A stretch of 64,000 nt of DNA from Prosthecobacter sp. (GTDB taxonomy: Bacteria > Verrucomicrobiota > Verrucomicrobiia > Verrucomicrobiales > Verrucomicrobiaceae), in assembly GCA_021733925.1 (NCBI GenBank), contig JAIPJY010000024.1:1-64000 (forward strand). Reading direction: 5' to 3'. The notes beneath the pieces are model-generated. The model did not search any database. It worked only from the letters and a program-made list of their open reading frames with translations, and was not told the DNA's origin. The position numbers were made by a program, and so were the translations under genes. The number at the start of each line of letters is the position of its first letter. Within the stretch, counting starts at the first letter, position 1. Positions 27,255 through 37,760 of this stretch are shown piece by piece.

Positions 27255-28094
27255 TTGATCATTAGAAAGAAATCTCTGCACCTGGAAGCATACGGCGGCC
27301 TATGTAATCGTTTGCTTGCAATTGATTCAGCATTGACCTTAGGAGCAGAGCTGGAAATGCCCTTGATTGTTTATTGGTATCTTGATCAGGGACTGGGGTG
27401 CCGGTTTGAAAAACTGTTCATCACTCCAATTCGCGTCCGGCTCATTCAATCGGACCTCAGGACATTTTTCGGAAAATGCAGAGAGAAACTGATCAAGCGG
27501 CTGATTAAATGGGCTGGTGGTTATACACCAACCATCTCCAAGCTGGAAAACATTGAAGCAGAAAAAGACCGAATACGCAAAGCGCGCATCACGCGAATCA
27601 AGTCCTGCACCGCTTTTTATGGGAATGGTCGCTTCATCCAACTGTTTAAACCTATTCCGGTGTTACAGGCCACGATAGATACATATAAAGAAAAGCTGGG
27701 AGCAAAGGCGATTGGCATTCACATCCGTCGGACGGATCATGAAGAAGCCATCAAATTCAGTCCATTGGAGGAATTTGAGCGTGTGATTCTGCAAGAAATC
27801 GAGGCCAATTCACAAGCGGTCATTTATCTTGCAACAGATGACCCCCAGGTGGAAACGACGCTTGTCAGCAAGTTTTCACCGAACAGGATAATCACCCAAA
27901 AAGACAAGCCGTTCGATCGCAGCAATTCGGAAGGGATTCAGGCTGCATTGATCGACTTTTACTGTCTGGCCAATTGCTGCCGTATTTATGGCTCGGTCGG
28001 GAGTACGTTTGGAATGGTGGCTGCTAAAGTATACAACATTCCCATCAAGGTGGTGTCGCGAAATGACTTCCCCGGGGGGGTAGACAAGATATGA
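27255..28094 (+). CDS. Fucosyltransferase-like protein (GT-B, HxRRxD motif)
   Basis: 279 residues from a TTG start, the first codon that keeps the N-terminal GGLCNRL motif (14-20). HIRRTD at 156-161 is the nucleotide-sugar-binding motif of GDP-fucose-dependent transferases (O-fucosyltransferase and NodZ-type). A later [11 protein letters not shown] block fits the same fold. It is immediately upstream of gmd and fcl, which make GDP-fucose, supporting transfer of L-fucose to the surface glycan. Acceptor and linkage are unknown. A+T content is higher than in the flanking operon. Confidence 0.7.
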   Translation: MIIRKKSLHLEAYGGLCNRLLAIDSALTLGAELEMPLIVYWYLDQGLGCRFEKLFITPIRVRLIQSDLRTFFGKCREKLIKRLIKWAGGYTPTISKLENIEAEKDRIRKARITRIKSCTAFYGNGRFIQLFKPIPVLQATIDTYKEKLGAKAIGIHIRRTDHEEAIKFSPLEEFERVILQEIEANSQAVIYLATDDPQVETTLVSKFSPNRIITQKDKPFDRSNSEGIQAALIDFYCLANCCRIYGSVGSTFGMVAAKVYNIPIKVVSRNDFPGGVDKI

Positions 28095-28149
28095 CAATTT
28101 TTGTCCGTATTTCACATGCAGACTCGACAATTACCCCTCCAATCAACAC

Positions 28150-29157
28150 ATGAAGAAAGCGTTAATCACTGGGATCACTGGGCAGGATGGTTCGTATTTG
28201 GCCGAACTGCTGCTGGGCAAGGGCTATGAGGTGCATGGTGTGATACGCCGCTCATCAAGCTTTAACACAGGGCGCATCGACCACATCTACCAGGACCCGC
28301 ATGTGACGGGGGCGCGGTTGACCCTGCATTACGGTGATCTGGCCGATGCGGTGCAGACGGTGAAGCTCCTGTATGAACTGCAGCCGGATGAGATTTACAA
28401 CCTGGGGGCGCAATCGCATGTGAAGGTGTCATTCGACATCCCGGAATACACGGGGGATGTGGACGGGCTGGGAACGCTTCGTATTCTGGAGGCGATTCGT
28501 GAAACTGGCCTGAGCCAGAAGACCCGCTTCTACCAAGCGTCATCTTCAGAGATGTTTGGCAAGGTGCAGGAGGTGCCTCAAACGGAAAAGACGCCGTTCT
28601 GGCCGCGTTCGCCGTATGGCTGCGCGAAGGTGTTCGCCTACTGGTTGACGGTGAACTACCGGGAAAGCTACGGGCTGCACGCGTCCAACGGCATCCTGTT
28701 CAATCATGAGTCGCCGCGCCGTGGGGAAACGTTTGTCACGCGCAAGATCACGCGTGCCGCGACGCGCATTAAAATGGGGCTGCAGGACAAGCTTTATCTC
28801 GGCAATATTGATGCGAAACGGGACTGGGGGTTTGCCGGTGAATACGTGGAAATGATGTGGCTGATGCTGCAGCAGGAGAGACCGGATGACTACGTCGTCG
28901 CGACAAACGAAACCCACAGTGTGCGTGAATTTTGCCAGGAGACGTTTGGACTGCTCGGTCTGGACTGGGAACAATACGTGGTGCATGATGCCCGCTATGA
29001 GCGGCCTGCAGAGGTTGACCTGCTCATTGGCAATCCAGAGAAGGCACGTAGACAGCTGGGCTGGGAACCCAAGGTGCGGTTCAAGGAATTGGTCAAAATC
29101 ATGGTGGATGCCGACCTGAAACTGGCTGAACACGAGGCCAAGATGAAGAATCTCTGA
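28150..29157 (+). CDS. gmd: GDP-mannose 4,6-dehydratase
   Basis: 335 residues of the extended SDR type. The N-terminus [19 protein letters not shown] carries the NADP-binding glycine motif. The catalytic residues are in SSSEMFG (Ser133/Glu134) and YGCAK (Tyr156, Lys160), and [13 protein letters not shown] near 33-45 is the Gmd signature. It converts GDP-D-mannose to GDP-4-keto-6-deoxymannose, the first step to GDP-L-fucose. fcl begins 3 bp after its stop. Confidence 0.96.
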   Translation: MKKALITGITGQDGSYLAELLLGKGYEVHGVIRRSSSFNTGRIDHIYQDPHVTGARLTLHYGDLADAVQTVKLLYELQPDEIYNLGAQSHVKVSFDIPEYTGDVDGLGTLRILEAIRETGLSQKTRFYQASSSEMFGKVQEVPQTEKTPFWPRSPYGCAKVFAYWLTVNYRESYGLHASNGILFNHESPRRGETFVTRKITRAATRIKMGLQDKLYLGNIDAKRDWGFAGEYVEMMWLMLQQERPDDYVVATNETHSVREFCQETFGLLGLDWEQYVVHDARYERPAEVDLLIGNPEKARRQLGWEPKVRFKELVKIMVDADLKLAEHEAKMKNL

Positions 29158-29160
29158 AGC

Positions 29161-30099
29161 ATGATGAAACTGTTTATTTCCGGTCACACAGGCATGGTGG
29201 GAAGCGCGCTGCTGCGGCGATTCCAACAGGTTTCAGGCACGACGATCATCACACGTACGCGTCAGGAACTTGACCTGACTGATCAGGCGGCGGTGGCGGC
29301 GTTTTACCTGGAGGAAAAGCCAGACGCAGCGATCATTGCCGCTGGCAAGGTGGGTGGTATTCATGCCAACAACGCCTATCCGGCGAACTTCCTTTACGAG
29401 AACCTGGCTATCGCCACGAACAGCATCCACGGTGCCTGGAAAGCCGGGGTGAGGCGTCTTCTGTTCCTCGGCAGTTCCTGCATCTATCCCAAGCTGGCGC
29501 CGCAGCCGATGCCCGAAGACTGCCTGCTGTCCTCAGCGCTGGAGTCAACCAATGAAGCGTATGCCATCGCAAAAATCGCGGGGTTGAAAATGGCGGAGTA
29601 TTACCGCAAGCAGTACGGTGTCATCTACCACTCTGCCATGCCGACGAATCTTTATGGTCCGGGTGACAACTATCATCCGCAGAATTCGCATGTCATGCCA
29701 GCCCTCATCCGGCGCTTTCATGAGGCCAAGATGGAGGAGAAGGCCGAAGTGATGGCCTGGGGCACCGGCCAACCTCGGCGCGAATTCATGCATGCAGATG
29801 ACGTGGCGGACGCCTGCGCCTTTCTGCTGCAACTGGAGAATCCCCCGGATCTGGTCAACGTGGGCTGCGGCACGGATGTGACGATTCGTGAACTCGTGGA
29901 GATGGTGGCCGAAGTGGTGGGCTATCAGGGGACGATTGTCTGGGACAAATCCAAACCCGATGGCACGCCGCGCAAGCTGCTGGATACCGCGCGCCTTAAC
30001 CAGCTCGGCTGGAAGCCGCGTATTATGCTCAAGGAGGGTCTGACACAGACTTACCAGTCATTTCTCGCGGAGAAGGAGTCGAACCGGCTGCGGGGGTGA
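29161..30099 (+). CDS. fcl: GDP-L-fucose synthase
   Basis: 312 residues, SDR type. The glycine motif GHTGMVGSA lies at 8-16; the catalytic set is SSC (105-107), Tyr134 and Lys138 (YAIAK). The family signature [13 protein letters not shown] is present. It epimerises and reduces GDP-4-keto-6-deoxymannose to GDP-L-fucose. Two tandem ATGs are possible starts. It is the second gene after gmd and its stop overlaps the GTG start of the next gene, suggesting one operon. Confidence 0.95.
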   Translation: MMKLFISGHTGMVGSALLRRFQQVSGTTIITRTRQELDLTDQAAVAAFYLEEKPDAAIIAAGKVGGIHANNAYPANFLYENLAIATNSIHGAWKAGVRRLLFLGSSCIYPKLAPQPMPEDCLLSSALESTNEAYAIAKIAGLKMAEYYRKQYGVIYHSAMPTNLYGPGDNYHPQNSHVMPALIRRFHEAKMEEKAEVMAWGTGQPRREFMHADDVADACAFLLQLENPPDLVNVGCGTDVTIRELVEMVAEVVGYQGTIVWDKSKPDGTPRKLLDTARLNQLGWKPRIMLKEGLTQTYQSFLAEKESNRLRG

Positions 30100-31247
30100 A
30101 CAGAGTTGCAGTCTTATCCATGAAATCCATCAAACGCCGAGTTTACGATGCCTACGCAGCGGTGGCAACCATGCTCGGTGGCCCGCCTGAACAGGCGAAG
30201 GAACTGCGCTCCGGGGAAGGAGCTGACGTCATCCAACTGACCCCCTCGGGCAGCGTCCGGCTGGAACACAGGCTAGTCGCACGCTTCCATGGTTTGCCAG
30301 AATCCTTCTCTGTTCTTAGCTGGCCAGAGACCTCTCTTTACCGGCTTAACGATGTCAGGGTGGTGGGCGATCAAGGAAACGTGTTTCTCAAGGATGGCCG
30401 ATGGCTGCGAGTGTGCCCCAGTCTGGAGGTTCTGGCACCGAGCAAGATCCGCAGGCCCATGCCGATTTATTCCCGTCAAATTCATTCTCCCGCGTTTCAC
30501 CTCACGGGAAGAGATCATGAAAATCACGGTCATTTTTTGTTCCAGCATCTGCCCCGCCTGCTGGCCTGCCGAGATCTGCCGCAGCTTCCGAAAAAACTGA
30601 AGCTGCTCGTCGCACAAGGGCATCAACGTTGGCAGGGGCGTTACATTCAGAAACTGGGGCTGGGTGACACGACAGACTTGATCGAGTGTGATGAGGGCAC
30701 CTTGTACTGCGACGAGCTGTTTTACGTACCGCAGATTCGCAGCCAAAGCTCACCGCTATGCCGTCCGGAGTATTACATTCGCATGCGTGAATGCTTCCAC
30801 CGCCCGGGCCCCAAAACCGGGCTGCCAGTTTTCATCTCCAGAGCGGACGCCCCTGACCGTCAACTGCTGAATGAGACCGAGGCCATCACCTCGTTTGAGC
30901 GCGCCTTTGGCAGCTGCCGGGTGGTGTGCCTTTCACAAACGCCTCTGGACGAACAAATCGAACTGTTCTCACGTGCGCCGCTGATTGCTGGCTCGCAAGG
31001 CCAGGCATTCGCAGTATCACTGTTCGCAAAAGACTCGGTATTTGTGATCCTGGAGGCGGGAGAGCACAATCCGTGGTGTGACTCATTTCGCGACGTGGCA
31101 ATCATCTGTGGCAATGATGCCCTGACTCTTTATTCCGGCACGCCAAGGCAAACCAATGAGTCCTACACTTTCCCAGCCGACAAGCTAGAACGCGCATGGG
31201 GGCAGGTGAAAATGCTGCTGCAAGGCCAGGCAATTCTAAACCCATAA
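30096..31247 (+). CDS. GT61-family glycosyltransferase
   Basis: 383 residues with GTG start overlapping the fcl stop (GTGA); an ATG 8 codons later is also possible. The blocks [32 protein letters not shown] and the [11 protein letters not shown] segment are those of DUF563/GT61 proteins, which add xylose, N-acetylglucosamine or other sugars. It is cytoplasmic. The acceptor is presumably the fucose-containing repeat unit of this cluster. Confidence 0.85.
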   Translation: MNRVAVLSMKSIKRRVYDAYAAVATMLGGPPEQAKELRSGEGADVIQLTPSGSVRLEHRLVARFHGLPESFSVLSWPETSLYRLNDVRVVGDQGNVFLKDGRWLRVCPSLEVLAPSKIRRPMPIYSRQIHSPAFHLTGRDHENHGHFLFQHLPRLLACRDLPQLPKKLKLLVAQGHQRWQGRYIQKLGLGDTTDLIECDEGTLYCDELFYVPQIRSQSSPLCRPEYYIRMRECFHRPGPKTGLPVFISRADAPDRQLLNETEAITSFERAFGSCRVVCLSQTPLDEQIELFSRAPLIAGSQGQAFAVSLFAKDSVFVILEAGEHNPWCDSFRDVAIICGNDALTLYSGTPRQTNESYTFPADKLERAWGQVKMLLQGQAILNP

Positions 31248-31254
31248 CAACTTC

Positions 31255-32250
31255 ATGCGCATCCTGCTGGTTAAACTTCGCCATATTGGCGATGCGCTCT
31301 TGATGACGCCTACAGTGCAGGCGTTGAAAGATTCTTTCCCGGACAGTGAAATCGATGTGGTCGTCCGTAAAGGAACGGAGGGTATTCTGTCGGGCTGCCC
31401 CAGCATCAATAAAATCTACACCACGGCTTCTCCGGAAAAAAGCAAACGGTCCGGCTCCAGTTTCTGGAAAGACCTGCAACTGCTTGAGACAATCCGCCGT
31501 GGAAAATATGATCTGGCCGTGGAAATGGGCAACAACGACCGCGGACGCACCATCGTCGGATTGAGCGGGGCAAAAAAACGCTGCGCCAACACCCACGTCT
31601 ATCAGATTGCCCGGCCATGGAAATGGCTCATGACCCACCTGGGCAATAGTGAGTGGTCAATCATCCACCGGGCACAGGCGGACTTTTTGAATGTTAAAGA
31701 CTTTCTTGAACTGCCGATGCAGGAGCCTGGCACTCTGATATTCGAAAGAAGCGCCACCACGGCGCCTCCATTCGCTTTGGCACCGGACAAGCCGCTGGTC
31801 ATTTTCCATCCAGGCACACGGTGGCAGCGCAAGCGCTGGAATGAGAGCCATTGGGCCATTTTTGGGGCCTCTCTGATTTCGCAAAATCATCAAATCGTCA
31901 TCAGTGTGGGGCCGGACCCGGAGGAGATCGCCCTCGGCGAGCGCCTGACGCAGGCCATCGGCGCGGGATGCACGAGCACCGCAGGAAAAATTCAGTGGCA
32001 GCAACTGGCGTGGCTGCTCTACCAAGCACGCCTTTTTGTAGGGGTGGACACGGCCGCCATGCACCTCGCTGCGGCCACAGGTTGCCCCACGGTGGCGCTC
32101 TTTGGCCCGGACTCCGATGCCCGGAACTGGGCGCCCTGGAAAACGCAGCATCAGATTGTCCGTTTCAAATCTGACGAAGTTTCCACACTCCAAGAAGTCG
32201 AGCGCATGGCTGCACACTTTCTTGCGCTTTCCAAGTCTCCAAGTGCATGA
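31255..32250 (+). CDS. GT9 heptosyltransferase-like glycosyltransferase
   Basis: 331 residues. The N-terminal MRILLVKLRHIGDALLMTP is the hallmark of GT9 (WaaC/WaaF) proteins, as is the C-terminal GVDTAAMHLAAATGCPTVALFGP donor-site block. Family members transfer ADP-heptose to lipopolysaccharide core, but distant members use other donors. It overlaps the next GT4 gene by 4 bp and is 7 bp after the GT61 gene. In this setting it probably adds one residue of the same glycan. Confidence 0.87.
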   Translation: MRILLVKLRHIGDALLMTPTVQALKDSFPDSEIDVVVRKGTEGILSGCPSINKIYTTASPEKSKRSGSSFWKDLQLLETIRRGKYDLAVEMGNNDRGRTIVGLSGAKKRCANTHVYQIARPWKWLMTHLGNSEWSIIHRAQADFLNVKDFLELPMQEPGTLIFERSATTAPPFALAPDKPLVIFHPGTRWQRKRWNESHWAIFGASLISQNHQIVISVGPDPEEIALGERLTQAIGAGCTSTAGKIQWQQLAWLLYQARLFVGVDTAAMHLAAATGCPTVALFGPDSDARNWAPWKTQHQIVRFKSDEVSTLQEVERMAAHFLALSKSPSA

Positions 32251-33221
32251 AACTTCTTGTCCTTCCCTTTGGTGACGCGGCCTGCGCCAGCACCCATTAC
32301 CGGGTTATCCAGTATATGGAGATGCTGAAAGCAGATGGCATTGAGTGTGATGTCGCTGCTCACGGCACGATGCCAGCGCCTGCGGTGATCGCAGGCTACG
32401 ACGCCGTGCTTGTGCAAAAAAAACTTTTCTCCACCAGGCAGGTACGAACGCTTAGAGCTCACGCGAAAAGACTGTTGTTCGACATTGATGATGCGACCTG
32501 GCATCCCCATGGACGCAAACACAGCTGGTGGACACGCTGGCGGACCAATCGCCGGCTGCAGAGCATCGTGCGGGCGGCTGATGTCTCTTTGGTGGCAAAC
32601 CACTACATTGCCCATCATCTTTCAGCACTCGGGGCCAATGCGCAGGTGCTGCCCATGGCCTTGAAGCCGGAAGACTGGCCGCCTCCCGTTCCCAATCCGG
32701 CCAGCCGTATTCGAATTGGCTGGTCTGGTGCGCCGGTGAACTTACGTTACCTTGAAATTTTGGAGCCGGTGCTTGAGCAGATCATGAGTGAGCACCCGGC
32801 AGCAGAACTGGCCGTCTTTTGTGGCAAGCAGCCAAACTTTTCCGCAACAACACCCTATATTTATCTGCCTTGGCGCCAAGGCGGTGAGTCCGCGGCGGTT
32901 GAAACTTTCCACATCGGTCTGCTGCCGCTCCCGGTGGATTCCTTCTCTCAGGGCAAGTCCCCCATCAAGGCGCTGCAGTACATGGCAGCCGGCATTCCCA
33001 CTGTCGCGACGCCTCAGGCCGGTTCGTTCGAGTTGAACCGGGAATCCGGGGCCATTGCATTCGCAAAATCTCCAGCCGAATGGCACGCCTGCCTGAAATC
33101 ATTGATCACTGAAACGCAGAAGCGTGAGGCCATGGGGCTGCGTGCCAGGGCGGCTTATGAAGCGCATTATTCCACGACGAGCACGTATCCATTGTGGAAG
33201 TCTTTTCTTATGGGGGTATGA
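32247..33221 (+). CDS. GT4-like glycosyltransferase
   Basis: 324 residues with the two Rossmann halves of a GT-B enzyme. The N-terminus KLLVLPFGDAACASTHYRV is short; the RIRIGWSGAPVNL segment starts the C-terminal domain, where KSPIKALQYMAAGIPTVAT is the nucleotide-diphosphate-binding helix typical of GT4. Starts overlap the preceding gene by 4 bp and the following one by 4 bp. Donor and linkage are unknown. Confidence 0.8.
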   Translation: MKLLVLPFGDAACASTHYRVIQYMEMLKADGIECDVAAHGTMPAPAVIAGYDAVLVQKKLFSTRQVRTLRAHAKRLLFDIDDATWHPHGRKHSWWTRWRTNRRLQSIVRAADVSLVANHYIAHHLSALGANAQVLPMALKPEDWPPPVPNPASRIRIGWSGAPVNLRYLEILEPVLEQIMSEHPAAELAVFCGKQPNFSATTPYIYLPWRQGGESAAVETFHIGLLPLPVDSFSQGKSPIKALQYMAAGIPTVATPQAGSFELNRESGAIAFAKSPAEWHACLKSLITETQKREAMGLRARAAYEAHYSTTSTYPLWKSFLMGV

Positions 33222-34438
33222 AAAAAGCGAAAATCGTTCTGCTCTCCGACCATACCAATGGCGGAGCCGCCACACTGGCCAACATGCTGGCCAGTGATAT
33301 CGCGCAGTGCTCGGAGTACCAGATCGAACGCTGGCATTTTTCACCTCCTGCAAAAGCGGGGCTGTTCACTGAACAGGTCACCGAACGCTCACTGGCACCT
33401 TCAGCGAAGAGACCTCCGCTGGAGAGATTGATGAAAAACTTCTCCCGCTCACTGGCGGCGCGCTGGCGCACCAAGCGGCATGAAGAGGCCCTATATAAGG
33501 CCATCAAAACGTCGCGCCCGGATTTGATCCATGTGCACAACATTCACTCCGCAGATCTCTACCACGGCTCTCTACTGAAGATCGAGCCGCACATCCCGCT
33601 GATCTGGACCATCCACGATCTGTGGCCGATCAAAGGCCATGCCTGCTCATGGATCGAGCACACCACGGGCCTCCGAGACCGCTATGAGATCGGCAGCAGA
33701 ACAAGAGCCGCTCTGCTGCGGGCACGCGATGAGTTGCTGCTGCAGCGGCGCAACCTCACTCTGGTGGCGCCTTCGGACTATGTGAGCCGCGTCATGCGCC
33801 CTCTGATCTCCCGCTTTAAAACGCGAGAAGAGATGATTCCCCATGTGGTGCGGCCGGAGTTTCTCAGCGCCCCTTCCCGTGAAGCAAGCCGTGCCGGGCT
33901 GGGCTTCAGCAAGGAGCTGTTCTGGCTCGGCGTCGGCGCCACATGGAACAACAACCGTAAAGGCATGGACGTGCTTTGGCGGGCCCTAGCCGGCATCGAC
34001 TGCCGGGGTCTCGGCCTCGCCATCTGGGGGCAGGAACCCGAAGCCCCCTCCCAGCGGGGCTTGACGTTGCGTACCTTCGGCTCCGTGAGCAGCCCTGCCC
34101 AAATGGCAGCGCTTTATGCCGCCATGGATCTCTTCATCTGCCCGACGAAAGGAGACACGGGGCCGCTGACTGTTTTGGAATCGATGGCGGCAGGAACCCC
34201 CTCCTTGGCCAGCCGTATTGGCGGCATCCCCGAACGAGTTCAACACGGCTCCACTGGGTTACTCTTTGCCAGCCAGGATGCCCAAGCCCTAGCGTTCCTA
34301 ATCGACCAAGCGCGCTGCGGTAACTGGCCTTTGGAGCAAATGGGGCAGGCCGCCCGAGCATACGTGCATAAAAACCACGCACCAGAACTTCAAGCCATTT
34401 CATATTCACGCTTATACCAACGCATTCTTTCCTCATGA
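33218..34438 (+). CDS. GT4 glycosyltransferase
   Basis: 406 residues from the ATG that overlaps the preceding stop by 4 bp (the longer frame starting at 33194 was not chosen). DLIHVHNIHSADLYHG and WTIHDLWPIKGHACSW fit family GT4 acceptor loops; GPLTVLESMAAGTPSLAS with GGIPERV is the donor-binding helix. It ends overlapping the next gene by 4 bp (ATGA). The tight overlaps of four consecutive genes show one translation-coupled operon. Confidence 0.88.
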   Translation: MKKAKIVLLSDHTNGGAATLANMLASDIAQCSEYQIERWHFSPPAKAGLFTEQVTERSLAPSAKRPPLERLMKNFSRSLAARWRTKRHEEALYKAIKTSRPDLIHVHNIHSADLYHGSLLKIEPHIPLIWTIHDLWPIKGHACSWIEHTTGLRDRYEIGSRTRAALLRARDELLLQRRNLTLVAPSDYVSRVMRPLISRFKTREEMIPHVVRPEFLSAPSREASRAGLGFSKELFWLGVGATWNNNRKGMDVLWRALAGIDCRGLGLAIWGQEPEAPSQRGLTLRTFGSVSSPAQMAALYAAMDLFICPTKGDTGPLTVLESMAAGTPSLASRIGGIPERVQHGSTGLLFASQDAQALAFLIDQARCGNWPLEQMGQAARAYVHKNHAPELQAISYSRLYQRILSS

Positions 34439-35334
34439 AACAGCCAATTAACTCGCCGACGGATCTCTATTACATACATTACGGTCCCATACCTAGTTAT
34501 CTCCTTTATTCGATGGAGAACTCCCGTGTTTTTAATCCAACTGCCCGCATCTTCCTCATTGGGAACAATCGCAACTCCGCATTGGATAGGCTCGATGTCA
34601 CTCTTATTCCTTTCGAGGAACTACCTCAGGCTGATCACGACGCATTTCTCCGAACTTACATTCACACTTCCAGCAATCCCGAGCCGTTTGAGCGTTTTTG
34701 TTTCTCCAGGTGGTTTTACTTGAACGAGGCAGTCAAGGCTGTCCGATCTAGATTCGCTCTCCATCTCGACAGCGACTGCATGATGTTCACGGATGCCTGT
34801 AGTCTCCCTGGCCGGTTGTTGCCGGAGAGACAGCAGTGTTATTTTGGCCCAGGAGGCGCCCCCCAATTAGCCTTGTTTACACCTGAAGGAATCCAATCTT
34901 TAACCAACCTCATGAAAGAGGTATTTACATTACAATACTACAATGATTGGGTAAACTCCGGCCATAACCTCAACTTTTGTGACATGGCCGTGCTGGACTA
35001 TTATGCCAAGCTGAACCCGGCCATGGTTCATCAAAGGATTCGCTGGCCGGATGTAGTCATCGATCAAACGATGTCATTATCCGAGGGTTTCGAGGTATGG
35101 AGCGGAAAGAAAACTCTCAAACAGGTAACTTGGATAGAAGAGAATGGCCATCTCGTTCCTATGTTGAAAGAGCAAAACACAGGAAAGCTAATATCGTCTT
35201 TGGCCCTACACTACAAAGGCTCCAGAAAGCGCTACATGCGCCCTTTTAACCGCCTGCATGATAAGTGGTTTCGACTGAAAGTAAGGCGATTGTGGCTGAA
35301 TATGGCAAAACCGATCAACCGATTCAAAATGTAA
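34435..35334 (+). CDS. GT-A-type glycosyltransferase-like protein
   Basis: 299 residues. A metal-binding DxD motif is visible in HLDSDCMMF (112-114), and the RWFYLNEAV stretch just before it fits a GT-A donor site. A late ALHYKGSRKR segment provides the histidine often found in such enzymes. No close family name is clear. It overlaps the upstream GT4 gene by 4 bp and ends the rightward operon. Its A+T content is noticeably higher than that of genes upstream, suggesting separate acquisition. Confidence 0.65.
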   Translation: MKQPINSPTDLYYIHYGPIPSYLLYSMENSRVFNPTARIFLIGNNRNSALDRLDVTLIPFEELPQADHDAFLRTYIHTSSNPEPFERFCFSRWFYLNEAVKAVRSRFALHLDSDCMMFTDACSLPGRLLPERQQCYFGPGGAPQLALFTPEGIQSLTNLMKEVFTLQYYNDWVNSGHNLNFCDMAVLDYYAKLNPAMVHQRIRWPDVVIDQTMSLSEGFEVWSGKKTLKQVTWIEENGHLVPMLKEQNTGKLISSLALHYKGSRKRYMRPFNRLHDKWFRLKVRRLWLNMAKPINRFKM

Positions 35335-35367
35335 TAAGCTTGACCTTCGTCTATTAACGGAGCTTGA

Positions 35368-36501
35368 TCAGCGCGTGGTGGCGTACAAGACCGTTTCTTC
35401 CTTGTGAATAGTGAAATGCCCCAGCGCAAATCGGTACCCAACGCCAAGGCCGTCCACGAAGCGCGCCAGGCGGGTAAAGTCCTGCTTGGAATGATAGACA
35501 CAGAGAGCAAGATCAGGTTTGTGCTGGGAAAGGGTATTTACAGCCCCCTTAAGAGCCTCCATTTCCGAACCTTCGATGTCCATTTTGATGAAATGGACAC
35601 GGGGGATAGCCTTTTGTTGAACCAAGTCATCAATTGAAATTGAGTATGTCGAGTCATCGCCAGCAGGAGATGATTGGAGAGTCGCGCTTGCGCCCGGACC
35701 CGCACCCTCATTCTGCATCCGTAGTCCCGAACTATTCCATAAAGGCTGCTTCACAAGTTCAATCCTTGATTTAAGGTCCAAATTTAGCGACAAGTTCACT
35801 TCGAATATATCGATGTTTTCCTGGACGAACTCCAGTGAATAGACGCGTCCAGAGGGCCCTGCTAAGTGGGCGAAATACAGAGCTGTGTCTCCCCAGCATG
35901 CACCGGCGTCGATAACAACATCTCCCGGCTTCACGAACACACCCATTCTGCGACATGCGTACTGCTCCAAAATAAAAGTGTGCATTGGGCCGCCTGCTGG
36001 CATGAACATTTTGAGCGGATATCCCAAAGTAACCAAATCTTGGAGGACCAATTCAAATCCGCCGGCTCCTTGTCCCGTCGGCAGGCGTTTTCCATCTTTT
36101 GCTAACTTACTAATCTCCTGTATTTTTTTCCAATACTCCGGATTGGAAAGGGGGAGTTTGACATGCCGATGGCCGAGAATGCGGTATGCAATAATAGCAA
36201 CCAGAAGAGATTTCGATTCTTCATCCTCAAGAGCGGAATATAACCACTCTAATTCCGAAAAGTAGGGGATCCATGATTCAAAACTAACCCGGTTCCTTCT
36301 ATCGAAAACGTCATTCCGCGTAAATATCCCTAACAAATGAAAAGGCTTTTTGGCGATGTGTTCAAGTCGTGACAGAATACGTTTGCGCAGGGGACGTGAT
36401 GATCTAAATCGTTCAATGTCGAAATTATCGCCATAACTGTTAAAGAGAGATTCGAGGAGATATTGGGATAATCTTGCTATAAACATAATATTATTAGACA
36501 A
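35368..36501 (-). CDS. FkbM-family methyltransferase with long N-terminal region
   Basis: 377 residues. The catalytic part (about 180-377) has motif I VIDAGACWGDTALYFA and the FkbM-specific HFIKMDIEGSEMEALKGA. The first 170 residues form a helical region not typical of the shorter FkbM proteins and of unknown role. FkbM enzymes O-methylate sugars or polyketides using SAM. Two starts, 36501 and 36486, are possible. Transcribed against the neighbouring operon and A+T-rich. Confidence 0.8.
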   Translation of the reverse strand: MSNNIMFIARLSQYLLESLFNSYGDNFDIERFRSSRPLRKRILSRLEHIAKKPFHLLGIFTRNDVFDRRNRVSFESWIPYFSELEWLYSALEDEESKSLLVAIIAYRILGHRHVKLPLSNPEYWKKIQEISKLAKDGKRLPTGQGAGGFELVLQDLVTLGYPLKMFMPAGGPMHTFILEQYACRRMGVFVKPGDVVIDAGACWGDTALYFAHLAGPSGRVYSLEFVQENIDIFEVNLSLNLDLKSRIELVKQPLWNSSGLRMQNEGAGPGASATLQSSPAGDDSTYSISIDDLVQQKAIPRVHFIKMDIEGSEMEALKGAVNTLSQHKPDLALCVYHSKQDFTRLARFVDGLGVGYRFALGHFTIHKEETVLYATTR

Positions 36502-36518
36502 TAAAAAAATGGTGCTCT

Positions 36519-36538
36519 ATTCGAGTTTTTTCTCGAAT
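36519..36538. promoter_or_regulatory. Perfect inverted repeat with T6 loop upstream of the FkbM gene
   Basis: ATTCGAG-TTTTTT-CTCGAAT lies 18 bp upstream of the longest start of the leftward FkbM gene, in the A+T-rich 303-bp gap 36502-36804. It may be an operator or 5' leader hairpin. Nothing else in this gap reads as a gene. Confidence 0.3.
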
Positions 36539-36804
36539 TTCGTACCATTGCGCAATTCATATATTATTATTTATGAACATAAACCCTTTCACGTCAATGT
36601 TGAATTACCTAGCGGGTGTCGGCGCTGAATTACAAGGGATCAAGCAAGCGGCGCATGCGTCCATTGAACACTTTTTTCAAGCTCCGAATTCCGACGTTCC
36701 CTGAAGCGGCTTGTCTTCAACAAGATCCCTCCGATCAATTTTTTGACCGTTTTCAAAAAAGCTGAAGAGGGACAGGTATAACATCTTCCACTCATTCGCA
36801 GTTT

Positions 36805-37743
36805 ATGTCATTAGCTCCTATAGGTATTTGCACCTACACGAGACTCAATCATCTGATCCAGGCGATTGACGCGCTCAAGGCCAACACGCTGGCCCAGCAG
36901 TCTGAGATCTACATTTTTTCCGATGGCCCTCGGCCAGGAGACGAGGCCAAGGTGCAGGAGCTGAGAGATTACTTGAAGACAGTCAACGGCTTTAAGAAGG
37001 TGCACCTGAGGCTACAACCTGTGAACAACATGCTGGAAAACAACGCCAATGCGCACATCCAGCTGGCGACAACCCACGGCAAATCCATTTTTTTGGAGGA
37101 TGACATCGTCACCTCCCCGCACTTTTTGGAATTCATCAACAACGGGCTGGAGAGATACGAGTCCAATAAAAAAGTCATGTCGATAGGCGGCTACTGCCAT
37201 CCCATCTCGCTGCCGAAAAATTACCCCTATGACGTGTTCTTTTCCCCGATCTTCTGCCCCTGGGGCGTGGGCACCTGGAGAGACCGCTTTGAACTCGTTG
37301 ACAAAGTGAAGAATACCTGGAGCGGAAAAAAAGATCCGAAGCTGGCCAGTGACATCAAGTACATTGGAAAGGATCTGCTGCGCAGGTACAAATCCCTGTG
37401 CAAAGAAAACATCAAAGCCGCCGACCTTCTGGCCAAATATGATTTTGTCTTCACCGCCGCCATGGTGCAGCATCAGATGTATACGGTGCTGCCCCGCCAG
37501 TCTTTGATTGAGAACATCGGATTTGATGGCTCCGGAGTGCATTGCAACGTCAAGGACACAAGGTTTGCACGGACGGTGGACGCGAGCTTCCGACCTGTGA
37601 AATTCAGCGACAATGCCACCCTCAACCCCGCCATCTCCCGGCAGTTGTATCTGCTAAGCAGCTTTTCCAACCCGCCTCAAAGCGCGATCAAGAAGAGCCT
37701 TTATCTCCTGCAGCGCTATCTGGCCCACAAGTTTTCACTCTGA
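36805..37743 (+). CDS. GT-A glycosyltransferase (GT2-like)
   Basis: 312 residues. The N-terminus APIGICTYTRLNHLIQAIDAL and the acidic FLEDDIV motif (EDD 98-100) mark a GT-A enzyme related to N-acetylglucosaminyltransferase I type sugar transferases, with a W-G-x-G-T-W block (PWGVGTW) for the acceptor site. It is the only rightward gene between two leftward units and ends 17 bp before the convergent stop of a PhyH gene. Confidence 0.75.
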   Translation: MSLAPIGICTYTRLNHLIQAIDALKANTLAQQSEIYIFSDGPRPGDEAKVQELRDYLKTVNGFKKVHLRLQPVNNMLENNANAHIQLATTHGKSIFLEDDIVTSPHFLEFINNGLERYESNKKVMSIGGYCHPISLPKNYPYDVFFSPIFCPWGVGTWRDRFELVDKVKNTWSGKKDPKLASDIKYIGKDLLRRYKSLCKENIKAADLLAKYDFVFTAAMVQHQMYTVLPRQSLIENIGFDGSGVHCNVKDTRFARTVDASFRPVKFSDNATLNPAISRQLYLLSSFSNPPQSAIKKSLYLLQRYLAHKFSL

Positions 37744-37760
37744 ACCGGCCTGCGCACGGC

